From contig NC_040028.1 of the NCBI RefSeq assembly GCF_000972845.2, positions 18,102,871 to 18,166,870 of the forward strand: a stretch of 64,000 nucleotides of DNA. The letters run 5' to 3'. The notes under the pieces were generated by a model that saw nothing but the letters and a program-made list of their open reading frames with translations, did no database searches and was not told the origin of the DNA. The DNA comes from Larimichthys crocea. Taxonomy: Eukaryota > Chordata > Actinopteri > Sciaenidae. The translations under genes were made by a program, and so were the position numbers. Positions 48,650 to 61,400 of this stretch are shown piece by piece (positions within the stretch are counted from its first letter, which is position 1; the number at the start of each line of letters is the position of its first letter).

Positions 48650-49010
48650 CATACTATAGAAAATATGGGCGTTGCATCCGTGACCTCACCCATGGTTGTC
48701 TGAAGAGCGGCGGTGGAGCTCATAGTGGGGTGGCTCCGGCCGTCACCATCATGTCAGTTCTGCCTCTGCAGGATAATCTAAAAATGGGCAAAGAGCGTAG
48801 GTGGAGCGGAAGCTGAGGCAGGCTTAATGACGTCTGGTTGCTCAAACAAGCCACCTGTGACGGCACCCCACCTGTCAATAAAGGAGCCACTCTGTTAATT
48901 ATTCATAACTTTAAGCCTTAATATAATTTGAACGGGCGAGTTATATAAAAAAATTCTGACTCAGTGCAGTCGTCACGAACGGGGAAATTAGCTACAGAGG
49001 CCAAAATTCG
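48650..49010 (-). repeat. Dispersed repeat family R, partial copy
   Basis: Inverted copy: tgctcaaacaagccacctgt, cataactttaagccttaata and ggggaaattagctacagagg. The outer part beyond the cagcctggtac region is missing. Confidence 0.75.
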
Positions 49011-51045
49011 AGGTTGCCACTTGTGGTAGACCTGCCAGGAGATCTGACCTTGAATCAGTGAGTTATATATATTGTTTCAGAGTTTTTAAGAGTATAAAGA
49101 CGTGTGTCTAACATGACAGCACTCTGCTGATGTCGGTGGACGCAATAAATTAACAGTAGACATGTGAGTCAAGTCATTTGGTCCAAATTTAGTAAAGTTG
49201 AGTCAGTCCTTTATCAAAGACAAGTCAAGTCACTTTTCCACCCCCAGAATGCTGCAGTCTTACCTGCAGTATCCGATCTTTATGATGAGAAAAGACAAGA
49301 TATGTAACCTGTCTAATAAGATTTCGTATGATAATTGACGTACAGACTGCGTTGCAGTGCGTCGACGGGTGCCGACCTCAAACCATAAAATGAATTTAGT
49401 GCAATAGGAGGAATGTAACGTGTCAAACATGGACGCAGCGCATCAACAGAGGAGCAGTGGCTTCAAGTTTAATCTCACGGACTCGGATGAATTCACTCGT
49501 TCCTCCGGCACTGAATGAATTAAGTTCTCTATGACAGAGTTTGAATAATGTTGTTGTATCGCCGCAGTTTAATCACAGTGTATGTCGCCAGCTTCACGTC
49601 CTTTTATTGGACACCTGCCACCGAGAAACAATGCCGCTGAAACAAACAACTCACTGCACACGTGAACCTGAGCAGTATATATGGATTTTTTTTTCGCAGT
49701 CAGTTTACAGTAAAGACGAGCTTCACTTTCAGTTTCTTGATGTTAAAAACTCCCAGCTGTTAAACGTGCTGATGTCTCAGCGATGAGGTTTACACAAAAA
49801 AAAGTCCCCAGAAAAATAGAAACCAAAAGTATTAAGACAGGAGAAGCATGCTCGTTTCATCTGAAGTCCTATATGAAGACTATATACGCTTTGTTTGTGC
49901 TGTCATGTCTGAATGCAAAGTTAAATCATGATTGGCAAAGATTCCTGAAATTTTACTTAATTGGATTGTACAATTATACTCCATAAACCGGTAATTTGGT
50001 GTAATAGTTTGCACTGGATATACTATTATACTCCACCGAGGAGGTTCTGTGTTTTTTGGGGGGTTTGTCTGTCTGTCAGCAGGATTACAGAAAAACTTCT
50101 GGCCTGATTTTCTGCTGGTCAGGTTTAACTCCGGCCAAGGAAGAACCCATAAACCTTTGGCTGAGAATCACGAGGTGGATTCAGACATATAGTGCCTGCA
50201 GTGTTACATATCATAGAGGAATACACTCTGAGTGGCCCTCTAGCTGTTGTAAAGCATTTTTCATCATTTGATAAATGTGAAAACAAAGTGTGTGTGGAAG
50301 ATCGATCCCGGTCAGGTTGAGGTTAGTGAACTCAGTCGGTTGTTTCTCTTTTTGTGAGTTTTTGTGGTCTTGGGTGAATTATTTTTTTGTTGTAGCTTAG
50401 TGAGGAAGTAGTAGAAGTGCAGAGAATTCAGCAGAATGAAATAAAAGCTTCAAAATAGTAAAAGGTAAAAGCTCGGAGAACTCCTGCACGTCAAGGACTG
50501 TTAAAATGGGCTGAATGTAGACTGGTAGCTGCTCATGTATTCATTTTAGTCTGATGTGAAAATATGAGAATTCTGGGTTATATCTTTCTTGCAGAGCACT
50601 TGACAGGTTTGAACCTCCAGAGCTCCTCCTGTAACGACGGCCATGAGTAAAACATCACTTCATGTTCAGGCGTCGCGGTCAGACCAGATTGAGAATTAAA
50701 AAAGCGAATTCAATTCATACATTTGATGGCATGTCAGGCGTGATTTAGAAATATTTCCGGCACTGATAGAAACATGAAAAGGGACGAGGAGCCGAACGTT
50801 TAAAGAGGTGAAACCAGCTGTGGTGTTACTACGACGCGTCATCGTCACAGCGAGTGTAAAACAGGATGTTTACAGACTGTCAGCTGGAGACCATTAAAAC
50901 ATCAAGAAAAACAATATTAGAAACATTACTTAAAAAAAACATTAGATAAGTAAATTAATCAATTAATGAACAATCCTATAAAATATGAATTTATGAGTGA
51001 TTCATAATTATGTAAATTAATTCAATTAAAATAAAGAGAAACAAA

Positions 51046-51412
51046 TTACCTGTATAAATGGAAACCTATACATGTTTCCAAATAATGTACAAAATAAAGT
51101 GCATAAATTCAAATGATAAACAATAAAAAAAGTCCAATTAATAAATAGTAAATTAATATTAGAAATAAGCGATGAAGTGAAATTAAACGAAAATACCTAT
51201 TGTAATGGAAACCTATGTGCATATGTATAAAAAGTGCATAAATACAAACAAATAACATAAAAAATATATAATAAATGTAATGTTATAATAAATGAAACTT
51301 AAAATAAATATAGGCATAAGAAAATAACCTGAAATGGAAACATCTGTACAAAAATAAAGTACATAAATCCAAATGATAAACAAAAAAAGTGAAATTATAA
51401 GAAATTCATTTA
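51046..51412. repeat. AT-rich minisatellite, three diverged units of about 132-147 bp
   Basis: Units start at 51048, 51195 and 51327 with acctgtataaatggaaacct, acctattgtaatggaaacct and acctgaaatggaaacatctg. Each continues with variants of aaaagtgcataaat and aaatgataaacaa. The spacing is 147 and 132 bp and the third unit is incomplete. Confidence 0.7.
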
Positions 51413-52545
51413 GAAAAGTCACTTTTTCACAAAATATTCTTTATTCTGAAGATTCAGTAAAATCCAGCTCAGATTATTTTGTCTCCGTTTGTCAGCAACA
51501 TTCATTTCAAAGAGCACGACCTTTAAGAAAACCCTTTTACAATAGATCGTCAGGTGTAGCCCTGCAGGGAACACTCCTGTTTCCAATATTGTATTGGCAA
51601 ACTCAAACTCTCAAAGCTTTGTGAGAACGCGTTCCCCGACTGTTCGCAGCCGGTAGCTGCCGTTGTGAATGCCAGTCGGCGTGGAGTGATGGCAGTGATG
51701 AAGGAGCATCGGCTCGTGAGCTGGACGGATCATCAATCTGGTGTCAGATCAACGCAGGACTGACGGATCGATCCACTGACAGACAGACATTACAAGTTTC
51801 TCATTATTACTAAGAGCATCCATCAAAGCGTTCATGTTGGTGTGACTGACGCAGTAAATATATATATATTCTATGTGTGAATGAACTGTAATGCTTTTCT
51901 TGTGGTGGCCAATCAGTTACAAGAGCTAACCACTAGAGAGCACTTTGGTCATGTCTGTGAGCCGGCCAGGCGTCACTGTGATCATAATAAAGTCAGTCTT
52001 CATGTTGTCCTGGTGACTCCTGCCTCAAACTATTTGATGCCGCTGAGCCATTGTTCTCACTGCAGCATCGACAACAACGTGTGTGTGTGTGTGTGTGTGC
52101 ACATGAGTTTGAAGTCATTTATTCTCGTTTCAGAGAGCCTCAGCGTGCCTTCATGTAGTTATTATCTCTCTGTGCCTCTAAAATCAACAAGAGGAGGCAG
52201 CAGCTTCTGAAAGACAGTGGTGACTAGCTCGAGACCCTGACAAGCTCTGGCTAATGTGCGATTTGAAACTGATGTTGACATAATTTTTTTTCTCTTCGTG
52301 TTGCATTTATGTGAACAACTCGAGAGCTGGCTGTCACCTCGGTGACAAACACATCGGCTGATTTTTAAATTGCTGCTCTGTCTCTCGAGGTTTTCGTGTG
52401 AAGAAAACAAACAAAAAAATAAAATTTTGGCGTCAAACTGAAGCATGGCTCATTGAGATAAATACACCCAGCTTTAGTTTTTAGATTTTCCTGTGTCAAG
52501 GTCACTTTGTCACCTGCTTTAATTGACTTGTGGTTTGTCTTTCAG

Positions 52546-52643
52546 ATACTCACGATGCAGTTTTACGGTTCAACGCGGCACCCACGGAGGGATACGAGAG
52601 AGATGTGGGCAACAAAACCACTATTCGCATCATTAACTCGCAG
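52546..52643 (+). CDS. st6gal2: Alpha-2,6-sialyltransferase 2, coding exon 2
   Basis: Acceptor tgtctttcag|AT and donor CGCAG|GTATGA; 98 bp in phase 1 to 0, residues 334-366. It continues sialylmotif L with [19 protein letters not shown] and [13 protein letters not shown], the donor-substrate (CMP-sialic acid) binding part. An NKT glycosylation sequon lies at 356. Joining it to coding exon 1 restores the conserved Asp of KEID. No stops or frame changes. Confidence 0.97.
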
Positions 52644-52796
52644 GTATGATGCATAATAATGAATCATTAATACATTAAAAAATTGAAAAACACACAGTGA
52701 GTGGCCCATGATGGAAATATGAATGATTTATGACTTCTGTTATGTTTTGACATGAGGTGACCGTTTATTTACGACTGATTTACATTTCATTGTCTA

Positions 52797-52906
52797 TAAC
52801 GATGTTTCTCAAACGTACCGCGTACCGCCTCAGAAAATATTCGTCTCTCCAAGTACCACAGATGTTAAAATACAGTCAGTCGACCGTGTTCAGCTACAGG
52901 AAGTTC
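52797..52906. repeat. Repeat pair E, copy 1
   Basis: Similar to 55198-55306: cgatgtttctcaaacgtacc, accgcctcagaaaatattcg and tctccaagtaccacagatg. A related inverted end, gagtaccacagtttgagaac, lies at about 54003, so the segment 52800-54030 may be one larger interrupted repeat. Confidence 0.6.
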
Positions 52907-52924
52907 ACACAGGTGGCAGATTTA

Positions 52925-53290
52925 CTGTAAAAAAAATGTGTGTAGATGACAGTAAAAATATGTTTTCCTATTTACAGTAAAACACTGTCATGTTTCATAA
53001 CTTTTATTTATATGCCACTTTAAGGGAATTTCCAGAATAAAGTAGTATTTTATATTAGAGACTGTTAATTATACGATAAAACACTGTAATGTCACATTTT
53101 ACAGGATTTTAATGTCATGTAAAATCTACAGATGGAATAAAACGGCAACCCTAAACACGAAATCAACAGTACTGATCTCCTTTTACTGTAATGTTAGAAA
53201 AGGTTATACTGCATTTATTACGGTAAAATTCTGTCAACCACAGCTGCCTGTTTTTTTGTTTTTTTTTACTGTAAAATCAACATGTAATGG
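52925..53290. repeat. Tact-gtaaa-rich MITE-like repeat
   Basis: Multiple ttactgtaaaa and tacagtaaaa motifs in both orientations, for example atttactgtaaaaaaaatgt at the left and tttttactgtaaaatcaaca at the right. These are typical of short non-autonomous fish DNA elements. Ends not defined. Confidence 0.45.
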
Positions 53291-54089
53291 AAATTCTTAA
53301 GAAAAACCCTTAAATAAGTAGGACTGGATTCAAAGTATTAAAGTTTAAGTTGAATTTATTATTCTTGTACAAGAAGGAGCGTTTAACAGTGCAGCACACA
53401 AGAAGGGTTACAAAGAAAAGGCTCCTCGATGAGCTCTAGTTAGTTCTTACACTTTTTTTTTTTTTTTTTAAATGAGCTCTCTCGGACACCTCCCCGCTGA
53501 TACAGATAATATCATAATGTCCTTTTTTTGGTTTTCTGCTCAGTAATGAGCATTGTGTTTCTTATCCAAATGATACTTCCCTAGCCTGCCTCTCTTGTCC
53601 TTGTACTATTGATTTATAATTATCTCTCCCTGCCAGCCTCAGTAAACACAGGCCAGATAAGGAAAGTGCATGAGACATGCAAAAGACAGAATACACACAC
53701 ACACACACACACACTATATGAATTTTTTTGTTTTTTTTTGTTTACTGTTGTCGTTTGTCGTTTGGAGTGTTTGAACCATTTATTTTGCCTCCACTTCGTA
53801 GTTAACGTCACATTTTAGCTCTTCACTAATCACTGATTTAAGTTATTCTCTGCTCTACCTGCATGAAAGTCACTATGCATCAGGCTGATGTTGAACCAAA
53901 ATGAAAAAATAAATTACATTCCAGTGTAGTATTTTGATATTATACGTTTTTTAAAATAAATTTATTTCAGTGATTCCTCCACGTATCACCACAGGGAGGT
54001 TGAGTACCACAGTTTGAGAACCAGTGGTGTATATTTTTGGAATATCTTTGTTCCCGATTCATTTTTTTTGTTTTTGTTCTTCTCTGCAG

Positions 54090-54191
54090 ATTTTGGCCAA
54101 TCCTAGACATCGATTCAACACAAGCTCAATCTACAAGAATGTGACTCTGGTGGCCTGGGATCCTGCACCTTACACCGTCAACTTACAAAAG
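54090..54191 (+). CDS. st6gal2: Alpha-2,6-sialyltransferase 2, coding exon 3
   Basis: Acceptor tctctgcag|AT and donor CAAAAG|GTATGT; 102 bp, phase 0 at both ends, residues 367-400. It encodes [20 protein letters not shown] and [14 protein letters not shown], the linker between sialylmotifs L and S. NTS (376) and NVT (383) sequons are present. Strong match to the ST6GAL2 family. Confidence 0.97.
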
Positions 54192-55197
54192 GTATGTATT
54201 CATTTATTTTTGTTCATACCTTCACGAGCCCGATGCTCACACGTCTTTGGTGTCATAACAAACACGTTTCCCATTGAACCTGCTGCTGTATGCCTTTTTT
54301 AAAGTCAGCTGATGTGAAGACGGAGAATGTGAAGAATTATAATTGGACGTACGATACGTCAGGAGAACTCGACAGGAATTCATCCTTGTTTCCTTTTTTG
54401 TGTGTCTTTTTTTTCGCCCTGTTTTCTTTGTGCTACCTCCTAATTATCATTCAGAGGCTTGTCTGCTGCCACGATCGATTCGACTTCTGCAGTGGTTGAA
54501 GTGTTCAGGTTAATAACTAAAGACAACGCTTTGCAATTAAATTTGATTTGCATGCTGCGTGCAGCCTTCGCTCTGAATAATTTCAATTATTTTGCCCGTT
54601 TCTATTACGTTGGAACATTAAAAACGTCCTTGCCTGTTCTTTTCCTTCTTTCGCTGTTCAGTTTTTTTTCCCCACTGGCTTATACATGAACCACTTGTCC
54701 TTCTAAATGAACAGTGACTAGTTTTCAGGCTTTAACCTTTGGTTCTCTGTGGGACTTATTATGAAGCTCAGTCACATAATTTACTATTGCACAATAAGTG
54801 GAGTGTTACTGCTCTCATCTCTGCATATTATGAAGCCGAAGAATGCTTTTTACTCAGCTAAAGACACCTGAAGCCGAACAAAGCGAACACTGACACAAAA
54901 GGGTAAAGAAGGAAAGAATATGGTGTTTTTTATGAAGGACATGATGTGCTACACTGACACTTGACCTTTTTCTGTAAAGCCCTGTTGCACACAGTGCCAG
55001 TAATTACCTCTTGGAAGTCCATTCGATCTCTCTTACAGCCTTAGCACTCACGTAATCTCGTTTAAAATGCTTCATCCAGTGATTTTTGTTGTTAAGGCCA
55101 AATGATTCTTCGTTACACCTAAATGTATGTTGTGATTTAACATAGGTGCTGTATTTATAATTCATTTCAACACTGGTTTCATTTCGGACTGTTTAGA

Positions 55198-55306
55198 GCG
55201 ATGTTTTACACCATGTACCACCTCAGAACATTTTCGGCTCTCCAAGTATTCTCAGGTTAAAATCCAGCAGCGTCGGCTCGACCCTGTTCACATAGGAAGC
55301 TTTATT
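55198..55306. repeat. Repeat pair E, copy 2
   Basis: Counterpart of 52797-52906, with ccatgtaccacctcagaaca and ggctctccaagtattctcag. Confidence 0.6.
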
Positions 55307-55487
55307 CCTTTTCAGAAGATTTTTTTTTTTTCTTCTTCCTGAACAGAAGACCAAGACCCAGAGCTCACCTGGTAGAAAAGTTGTACTCCGGATCTACATG
55401 TTTCCTGTTTAGAACACACAGTTGCAGAGCCACAGAGCAACCTCTGTGGCTGGTAAATGAAGACATTGCATAGTGCAAAAAAAAAAA

Positions 55488-55830
55488 AAAAGCTGCAGTT
55501 CCTCAAACGTCCACTTGAAGCTGGCTCCAGAAGTGAGTCAGTCTCCATAAGTCCCCATGTTAAAAACTTCACAGCAGAAATAAACATGTTTACAGCCTGG
55601 TACAAAAAACAGTTTTGGTCTCTGTAGCTAATTTCCCCAGTTCGAATAAGAGCGTGGACGCTTTGATTGACAGGTGGCTTGTCATTCGGTTGAGGGACGT
55701 TGAGGCAGGATTGTCAACATGATGGCAAAGCCACAGATTTTGAGCTTCACAACAGCTCTTCAGAAATCTGTGACGTCACTCATACACTTCAGCAAGAAGC
55801 CGATTAAATATATAAGTAAATTTTTAGACA
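55488..55830 (+). repeat. Dispersed repeat family R copy
   Basis: From agctgcagttcctcaaacgt through cagcctggtacaaaaaacag. An internal deletion joins ctaatttccccagttcg to gagcgtggacgctttgattg. It continues distally to cagaaatctgtgacgtcact. Confidence 0.8.
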
Positions 55831-57324
55831 ATTAGACTTTCTCAGGCATGGTTTGGATTGCATGTATCCTCATATTGAATTAACCTTAACCAAACATATC
55901 TTAGATACTGCAGGACTACATTAAGGCAGAAGCATCTTTTTATTGTGTCTCCCTCGTTCAGTCTTTTCTCACCCTCTGTTCTTTGTGCTGCCTCCTAATT
56001 AATATTCAGGGAGTAGTGCACGTGTATTGGGGGATGTGAAAAAGTATTGTGTGCATGTGATTGTCGCTTCATTTAAAGGTAAAGATTTTAATTAAAAGTC
56101 AATTATGAATCTATGGAAAAGCACAATATTTCTGTGTTTTTCCCTGGAAACTATTAGAACTGACCTTCATTTCTCCGATAGGTGATGCACTGATTACATC
56201 ACCGTGCTCACAGTTTAATCCATTCTCTGAGAGCGCACGTGTTCGGAGAACAATAGGACAACATTCGTATCCACAGGGGTGGAAAATGTGTCTTTGTTCC
56301 ACAAATTAAGACGGCGAACGCCACACGCTGATGTCAATAAACTTTATATAAAAAGCTGCGCCGAAGTGCATAAACTTGAATTTCCATTTCAAGGATGTTT
56401 AAGTCCTGTTTGTTCGTTGCGTGCCCTTGAGTTGAAGGATCCCTCGCACCAGAGGTATTCTTTAACACCCCCTGTGTTCTCAGATTCATAATGGAAGTGG
56501 TGTTCAGTGCCATTAATCATAGACGGCATTGTTGCAGCTCGTCAAGTGTTTTTTCCCCAGCTGTTTTGACAATTCCAGCCTGCTTGGTTTTATTCACAGC
56601 AGACTGCTGACGACATGTTAAATATATATTTAAAGGGGGTTTAATTTCCTGGATTTCTTTCATATAAATACAAAAACAAAACAATCTTTCAAGGATCTTT
56701 GATGCAGCCGCTCGATCATCTGTATAAGACCTTACCTGCACAGGCATATATGCATGCACTACACACACACAGGACACACTGTTTCAGTCTTATTTTGTTC
56801 AATGCATACCGTGTATATATCATCCGTTATTTATGTGTTAGTGTAACAACAGGAACCACAGGTGAATAAAACATCGCCTCGCCTGCTGTGAAAGAAAACA
56901 TGAATTACACAGTTATAACCAGCACGACACAGCACGTTTTTTCTTATGAAGGGGACTCATTAAAGTCATTAAAAGGACAACAGCTTCTGGATGTGTTCAC
57001 ATTTTAGAGGCCATGATATCATCTGGCACGTCTCTTTTGACATTTGCGAAAAAAGGAACATCCATCCATCTCAGCTGCTGACAGGACGAAGGCGCGCTCT
57101 CTCCATCAGTTCACCGGAAAGATGAACAAAGATGTTTCAGAGAGACAACAGAGGAAGACGTGTTCTCTCTAGCTCGCTTGCAGCTTTTATACTTTTTGCT
57201 ACCTGGAGTCTGCCGAGTGTGTTGAAATCACATTCATCTTAACTCTCTCTCTCAACAAGTAATTAAATTGGCCTAAACACCAATATAAGTTGATAACCGT
57301 ACTATATTTTAATTCACATGGAGT

Positions 57325-57460
57325 CAAGCCAGTTTTATTTATAATCACAAACCTTCCTCAAGGGGCTTTACAGTCACTACCCTTGATTCAGGTGAGGAAA
57401 TGTGTCCCCAATAAACTTTTAACAGAGGAAAAAATGGAAGGAAACTAAAATAATCAAATG
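57325..57460. repeat. Fish interspersed repeat fragment (tttatttat...ggggctttacag type)
   Basis: Phrases ccagttttatttataatcac, cctcaaggggctttacagtc and aacttttaacagaggaaaaa match a very common fish repeat. Family not assigned. Confidence 0.5.
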
Positions 57461-57514
57461 GATTATATGATTTTGGGATGTTGTGGAACTTCAGGTGTCA
57501 CCAAACAGACATGT

Positions 57515-57906
57515 AGGCCTACGTCACTCTGGCCACCATGTTGGCAGTCCTGCCTCTTCCACCTCCCGGCTAATCTAAAAATAGGCAAAGACGTGACCTG
57601 AGGTGGTGCTGACAGACGCCTGTGTGCCCAAACAAGCCATCTGTAACAGCATCAAAGCGTCCACGCTCCTAATCCTGCATAACTTTAAGCCTTAATATAA
57701 TGTGAACAGGTGAGTTGTATATAAATTCACCCTCAGTACAGTTGACATGAACTGGGAAATTAGCTACAGAGACCAAAACTGTTTTTTGTACCAGGCTGTA
57801 AACATGTTTATTTCTGCTGTGAAGTTGGACATTTGAACATGGGGACTTATGGAGACTGACTCACTTCTGGAGCCAGCCTCAAGTGGATGTTTGAGGAACT
57901 GCAGTT
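57515..57906 (-). repeat. Dispersed repeat family R, near full copy (best reference)
   Basis: Read on the minus strand, the family runs from ctgcagttcctcaaacatcc, ttgaggctggctccagaagt and cagcctggtacaaaaaacag through ctcacctgttcacattatat. It then has agcgtggacgctttgatgct, the highly conserved ggcttgtttgggcacacag, and a distal part ending near ccaacatggtggccagagtg. There is no coding frame and no poly-A tail, so a non-autonomous DNA element is more likely than a SINE. The family identity is not proven. Confidence 0.8.
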
Positions 57907-58245
57907 GTTGGAAAAAAAAAAACATCCTGCAAATATAAAAAAAATTTCACTCTGGTGTAAGTTTCATATCGAGCCACAGTTGGTTTCTAAACTAGTCGAC
58001 CTCGTACGTCGACGTCTTAAACTCTCAAAACATCCAACTGAAGTAACAAGAAGTAAAACACTGAGCAGAGTTGACACGTGGCAATGGGTCGCTGTCTGCT
58101 GGAGATGATTTCATACATGTTTCTATAGTTGTGATTCGAAACTGTGTAAAACGGTTGATTGACCAGAGTGTAGAAGAGTGAACGTGAATGTTTTCATCAC
58201 AAGATGAGGTCTAACTTCTGCTGTCCTCCCCTCTTTCTTCCTCAG

Positions 58246-58420
58246 TGGTATGCCAGTCCCGACTACAACCTGTTCGGTCCGTACACGGAGCACCGCAAGC
58301 TCCATCCTGGCCAGCCCTTCTACATCCTTCACCCCAGCTATGTGTGGAAACTCTGGGATGTGATTCAGGGCAACACTCAGGAGAATATCCAGCCCAATCC
58401 TCCCTCGTCCGGCTTCATAG
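58246..58420 (+). CDS. st6gal2: Alpha-2,6-sialyltransferase 2, coding exon 4
   Basis: Acceptor ttcttcctcag|TGG and donor TTCATAG|GTGAGT; 175 bp, phase 0 to 1, residues 401-458. It encodes [18 protein letters not shown], then sialylmotif S ([20 protein letters not shown], ending [10 protein letters not shown]), which binds donor and acceptor. The codon split at the donor expects a Gly codon next, as in the family (SSGFIG). The remaining part of the enzyme, about 60-75 residues with sialylmotifs III and VS and the partner cysteines of the disulfides, is not in this window. Confidence 0.97.
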
Positions 58421-61400
58421 GTGAGTACACACACGTACGTGCATACATTGTACATCTTTTGCAGTTCTGTACTCTTATCTCTGAGCTTTCTAGCTTGTTC
58501 CTGGAGCACATGGACACACACATGCGTGCACACACACACACACACACGCACACATGCTAAGTCGTGATGGATTTTTTATCTTCAGCATGCACGGTGACAT
58601 TATCAGCATGCGGCGTGGCTCTGCAGTGCACTTCAAAGCAGCACATCTGTGCAGGGAATGGCTGAAATATGACATCTGTAAGCTCATCCTAGAGACTCCT
58701 CTCCTCCTCCAATATTTCCTTTATGCCTTTTTCCCCCCTTACACCGCCTTTACAACATAAAACATCCAATTATGACAGGAACATTTCCTTACACCCGAGG
58801 GACAGACCATTATTCTTACGTTTGATCCTCAGTGATATTTCCACCTCTGATGGTGTTAAACCAGGAATATTGATGTTTAATGTAAACGTTGGGTTGTCAC
58901 TATGATGACTGACGCTGAAGACACAACAATAACCGGTTACTTATATCATATATTATGAAATAATTTATTAATATACAAACGCAAAACAAAAACATCAATG
59001 TATAATGCAAAAACCAAGACACCCAGATGAGCTGTGCACATTAGTGTTGCTATATTACTGTGTAGCCAGCCATAATGTATCATATCACAGCAATTAAACT
59101 TCAAATATCAAATATCTGTTATTGAACTGGTTTAATATTCCATGCATTAACAACAAGAGAGATGAAACTTAAATTTGAGGCTGAAGCTGCGCTACTTACC
59201 TTCTTTTAAGTCGTTATGGTGAACTGGTGAAGTCCAGTCGTTACTCTCTTCTCACTCTGTTTTTGGTCTCCACCAACTCTCTTTATATGCTGAATGCTCT
59301 GATACTGTCACTCTGCTGTTTTGGTGTCGACCCGGTAGTGTACAGGTTTGTCTTTATATGTGGTGAGATGGACCAAAGCAGTAAAGTTTTGGCCAGACAG
59401 CCTTTTTCCTTTTTTCATATTTATTATATGTTATACCACAATGTCCGGCTGCTGTGGTTTCCTCTCTTCTCATCTCCACACCTCGCTCGGATGTTTTGCA
59501 GATGGGTGAAAACAGATTGTTTTGTGACGGGTCAGAAAATTGTTTTTTTTTTTATTGTTGACAATTCAATGCAGAAATATCTATGTTGCCAGATCTCTGA
59601 AGATATGTGGCGTGAAAAATGGGTTCAACATTTACTTACTTACTACAGAGGGACTATGGGGAGAAAGAACCGGTCATAATCTGCGCTCATGTTCACTCTC
59701 TGAGTAAATAGACTCAGGACCTGCTGCAGGTCTCCTAAAGGGGGTCGGCAGTGGTTGCATGAACAGGAAAAGACGCTTGTGTGTCGTGTTTTCACGCTAC
59801 GTTCATCTGGCAGATGCTTTCATACAGAGTGACTCAGTGCAGGGGTTGTGAATTACTCCTTCCGTTCAGATACTATGGTTACATCTTTAATAGACGGTGC
59901 TCCGTAAATCCCTTTGTCTTCTTGAACATATAGTCATTACAGCTGCGAGGAGGAGGAGATGCAGATTGCACTGTTAGCACAGATGCCATGGTGGTGTGTT
60001 TCTTCTGCCACCGTCACAGATTAAGATTTCATCAAAGGATTCAGCAGAAAATAAAAAGTGTTACCTTCAGAAATTCATCCTCCATCCACGTCACTGTTAG
60101 AAATTTTATTTTGTTTTCATACCATTCACACAAAAACCTCCAATCTTTTTTTTTTAAATACAGCAATGCAACGATTTTTCTTCCACAGCAACAATGGTCT
60201 ACCCTCTGTATGTAGATGGGGCCCTGAGCTCTTTATCCCAATTAACTTTGGTACGGTAACTCTAATTAATTTATCTTGGGTTACTCCTTATACCTCCCAG
60301 ATACCGGTAAATATTAGGAGCTGCATGCACCAACCCTTTAACACAATATAAAAGCCCCAACGTGTTTCATATCTTTTTTAAAGCATTGTTTTCTACTTTT
60401 GCACACCAAACACACACTGTGCACACACACACACCAATAATCACACAAGCCAGCAAAACAACAAAAATAAAGCAGGACATCATGTCATGTGATCCGACAG
60501 AGACCAGTCAAACAAAACGTTCTCTCTCTCTCTCTAAACACAAACTGCACAACTTCATAATTCGACAGAAAACTGCAGCAATGCTTCGTTATGTGACTGG
60601 ACACACGGCTGAGAAGATAGCAGTCTGTCAAATGAGCAACGTGTTTATCAAAAGACATGAAACAATATACATGTATGCATTTTTTTTAACATTCTTACCT
60701 ATGACATTTTACACCATACTCTATTTATGTATTTATTCATCACAGACAACTCTTTATTTATGCACATTTTTTTTTAGCTGGTCTACACTTAATTAAAACA
60801 ATAAAATACATTTACCTCTGTCTGAGAGTCACTTAGGGGCAAGCACTCGAGTCAGCACTCACACGTCCTGTCCGTCATGAAATGTGCTTAATATCAGCAC
60901 GATGCAACGTGAATGTTTCATTCAGGGCCAGCGGTTTGTGTATTCCAGTTCCCTGATGTTGCATCTATTTGTTTTTCTGGACTTGGACGAGGTGGAACCC
61001 TCATGCACACATGTTGACATGTCCCGTACTGTAGTCAGACAGCGTTTTTATGTGCCATTTGGGCTCCCACGTCCTCGTCCTCGCCGTCTCTTAACCTGAT
61101 GTGGCCGTAGAAGTCCTCGCTGTCTCGGATGCCTCCCATGTCCTCCATCCTCAAAGGTGTCAAAGGTTTTTACTCACTAGTGAAACCACAGGTGTGACCG
61201 GTCACTTTCAAAGAGAGCGGAGCTCTTTAATTAAATACAAGTTTAAGTAACTGTTTGTCTCCATAATTTCAAATCAGTTTAGAATTGAATGCACGAAGAA
61301 ACATGCAACAAAACCATGCAGGAGAGCAACGCAACAAAAAATAAATAAAATACTGAACCATGCAGACAAAAAATCATAAAATGAGTATGTACAAGTGGAA

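Larger units (their letters stand above)
44980..52545 (+). other. st6gal2: st6gal2 intron between coding exons 1 and 2
   Basis: A 7.6 kb phase-1 GT..AG intron containing the repeats listed separately. No other gene was recognised. An ATGC run lies near 47101-47116. Confidence 0.85.
52644..54089 (+). other. st6gal2: st6gal2 intron between coding exons 2 and 3
   Basis: 1446-bp phase-0 GT..AG intron. It contains the repeat pieces at 52797-53290, poly-T near 53452-53470 and a CA microsatellite at about 53693-53714. Confidence 0.9.
54192..58245 (+). other. st6gal2: st6gal2 intron between coding exons 3 and 4
   Basis: 4054-bp phase-0 GT..AG intron carrying two opposed family R copies and repeat E copy 2. 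No other gene recognised. Confidence 0.9.

Noticed and set aside
59227..59679. 150-codon plus-strand frame, rich in Phe and Leu, resembling a membrane protein
   Set aside because: Hydrophobicity comes from T-rich intron sequence; it does not match the expected st6gal2 end exon or any known family.
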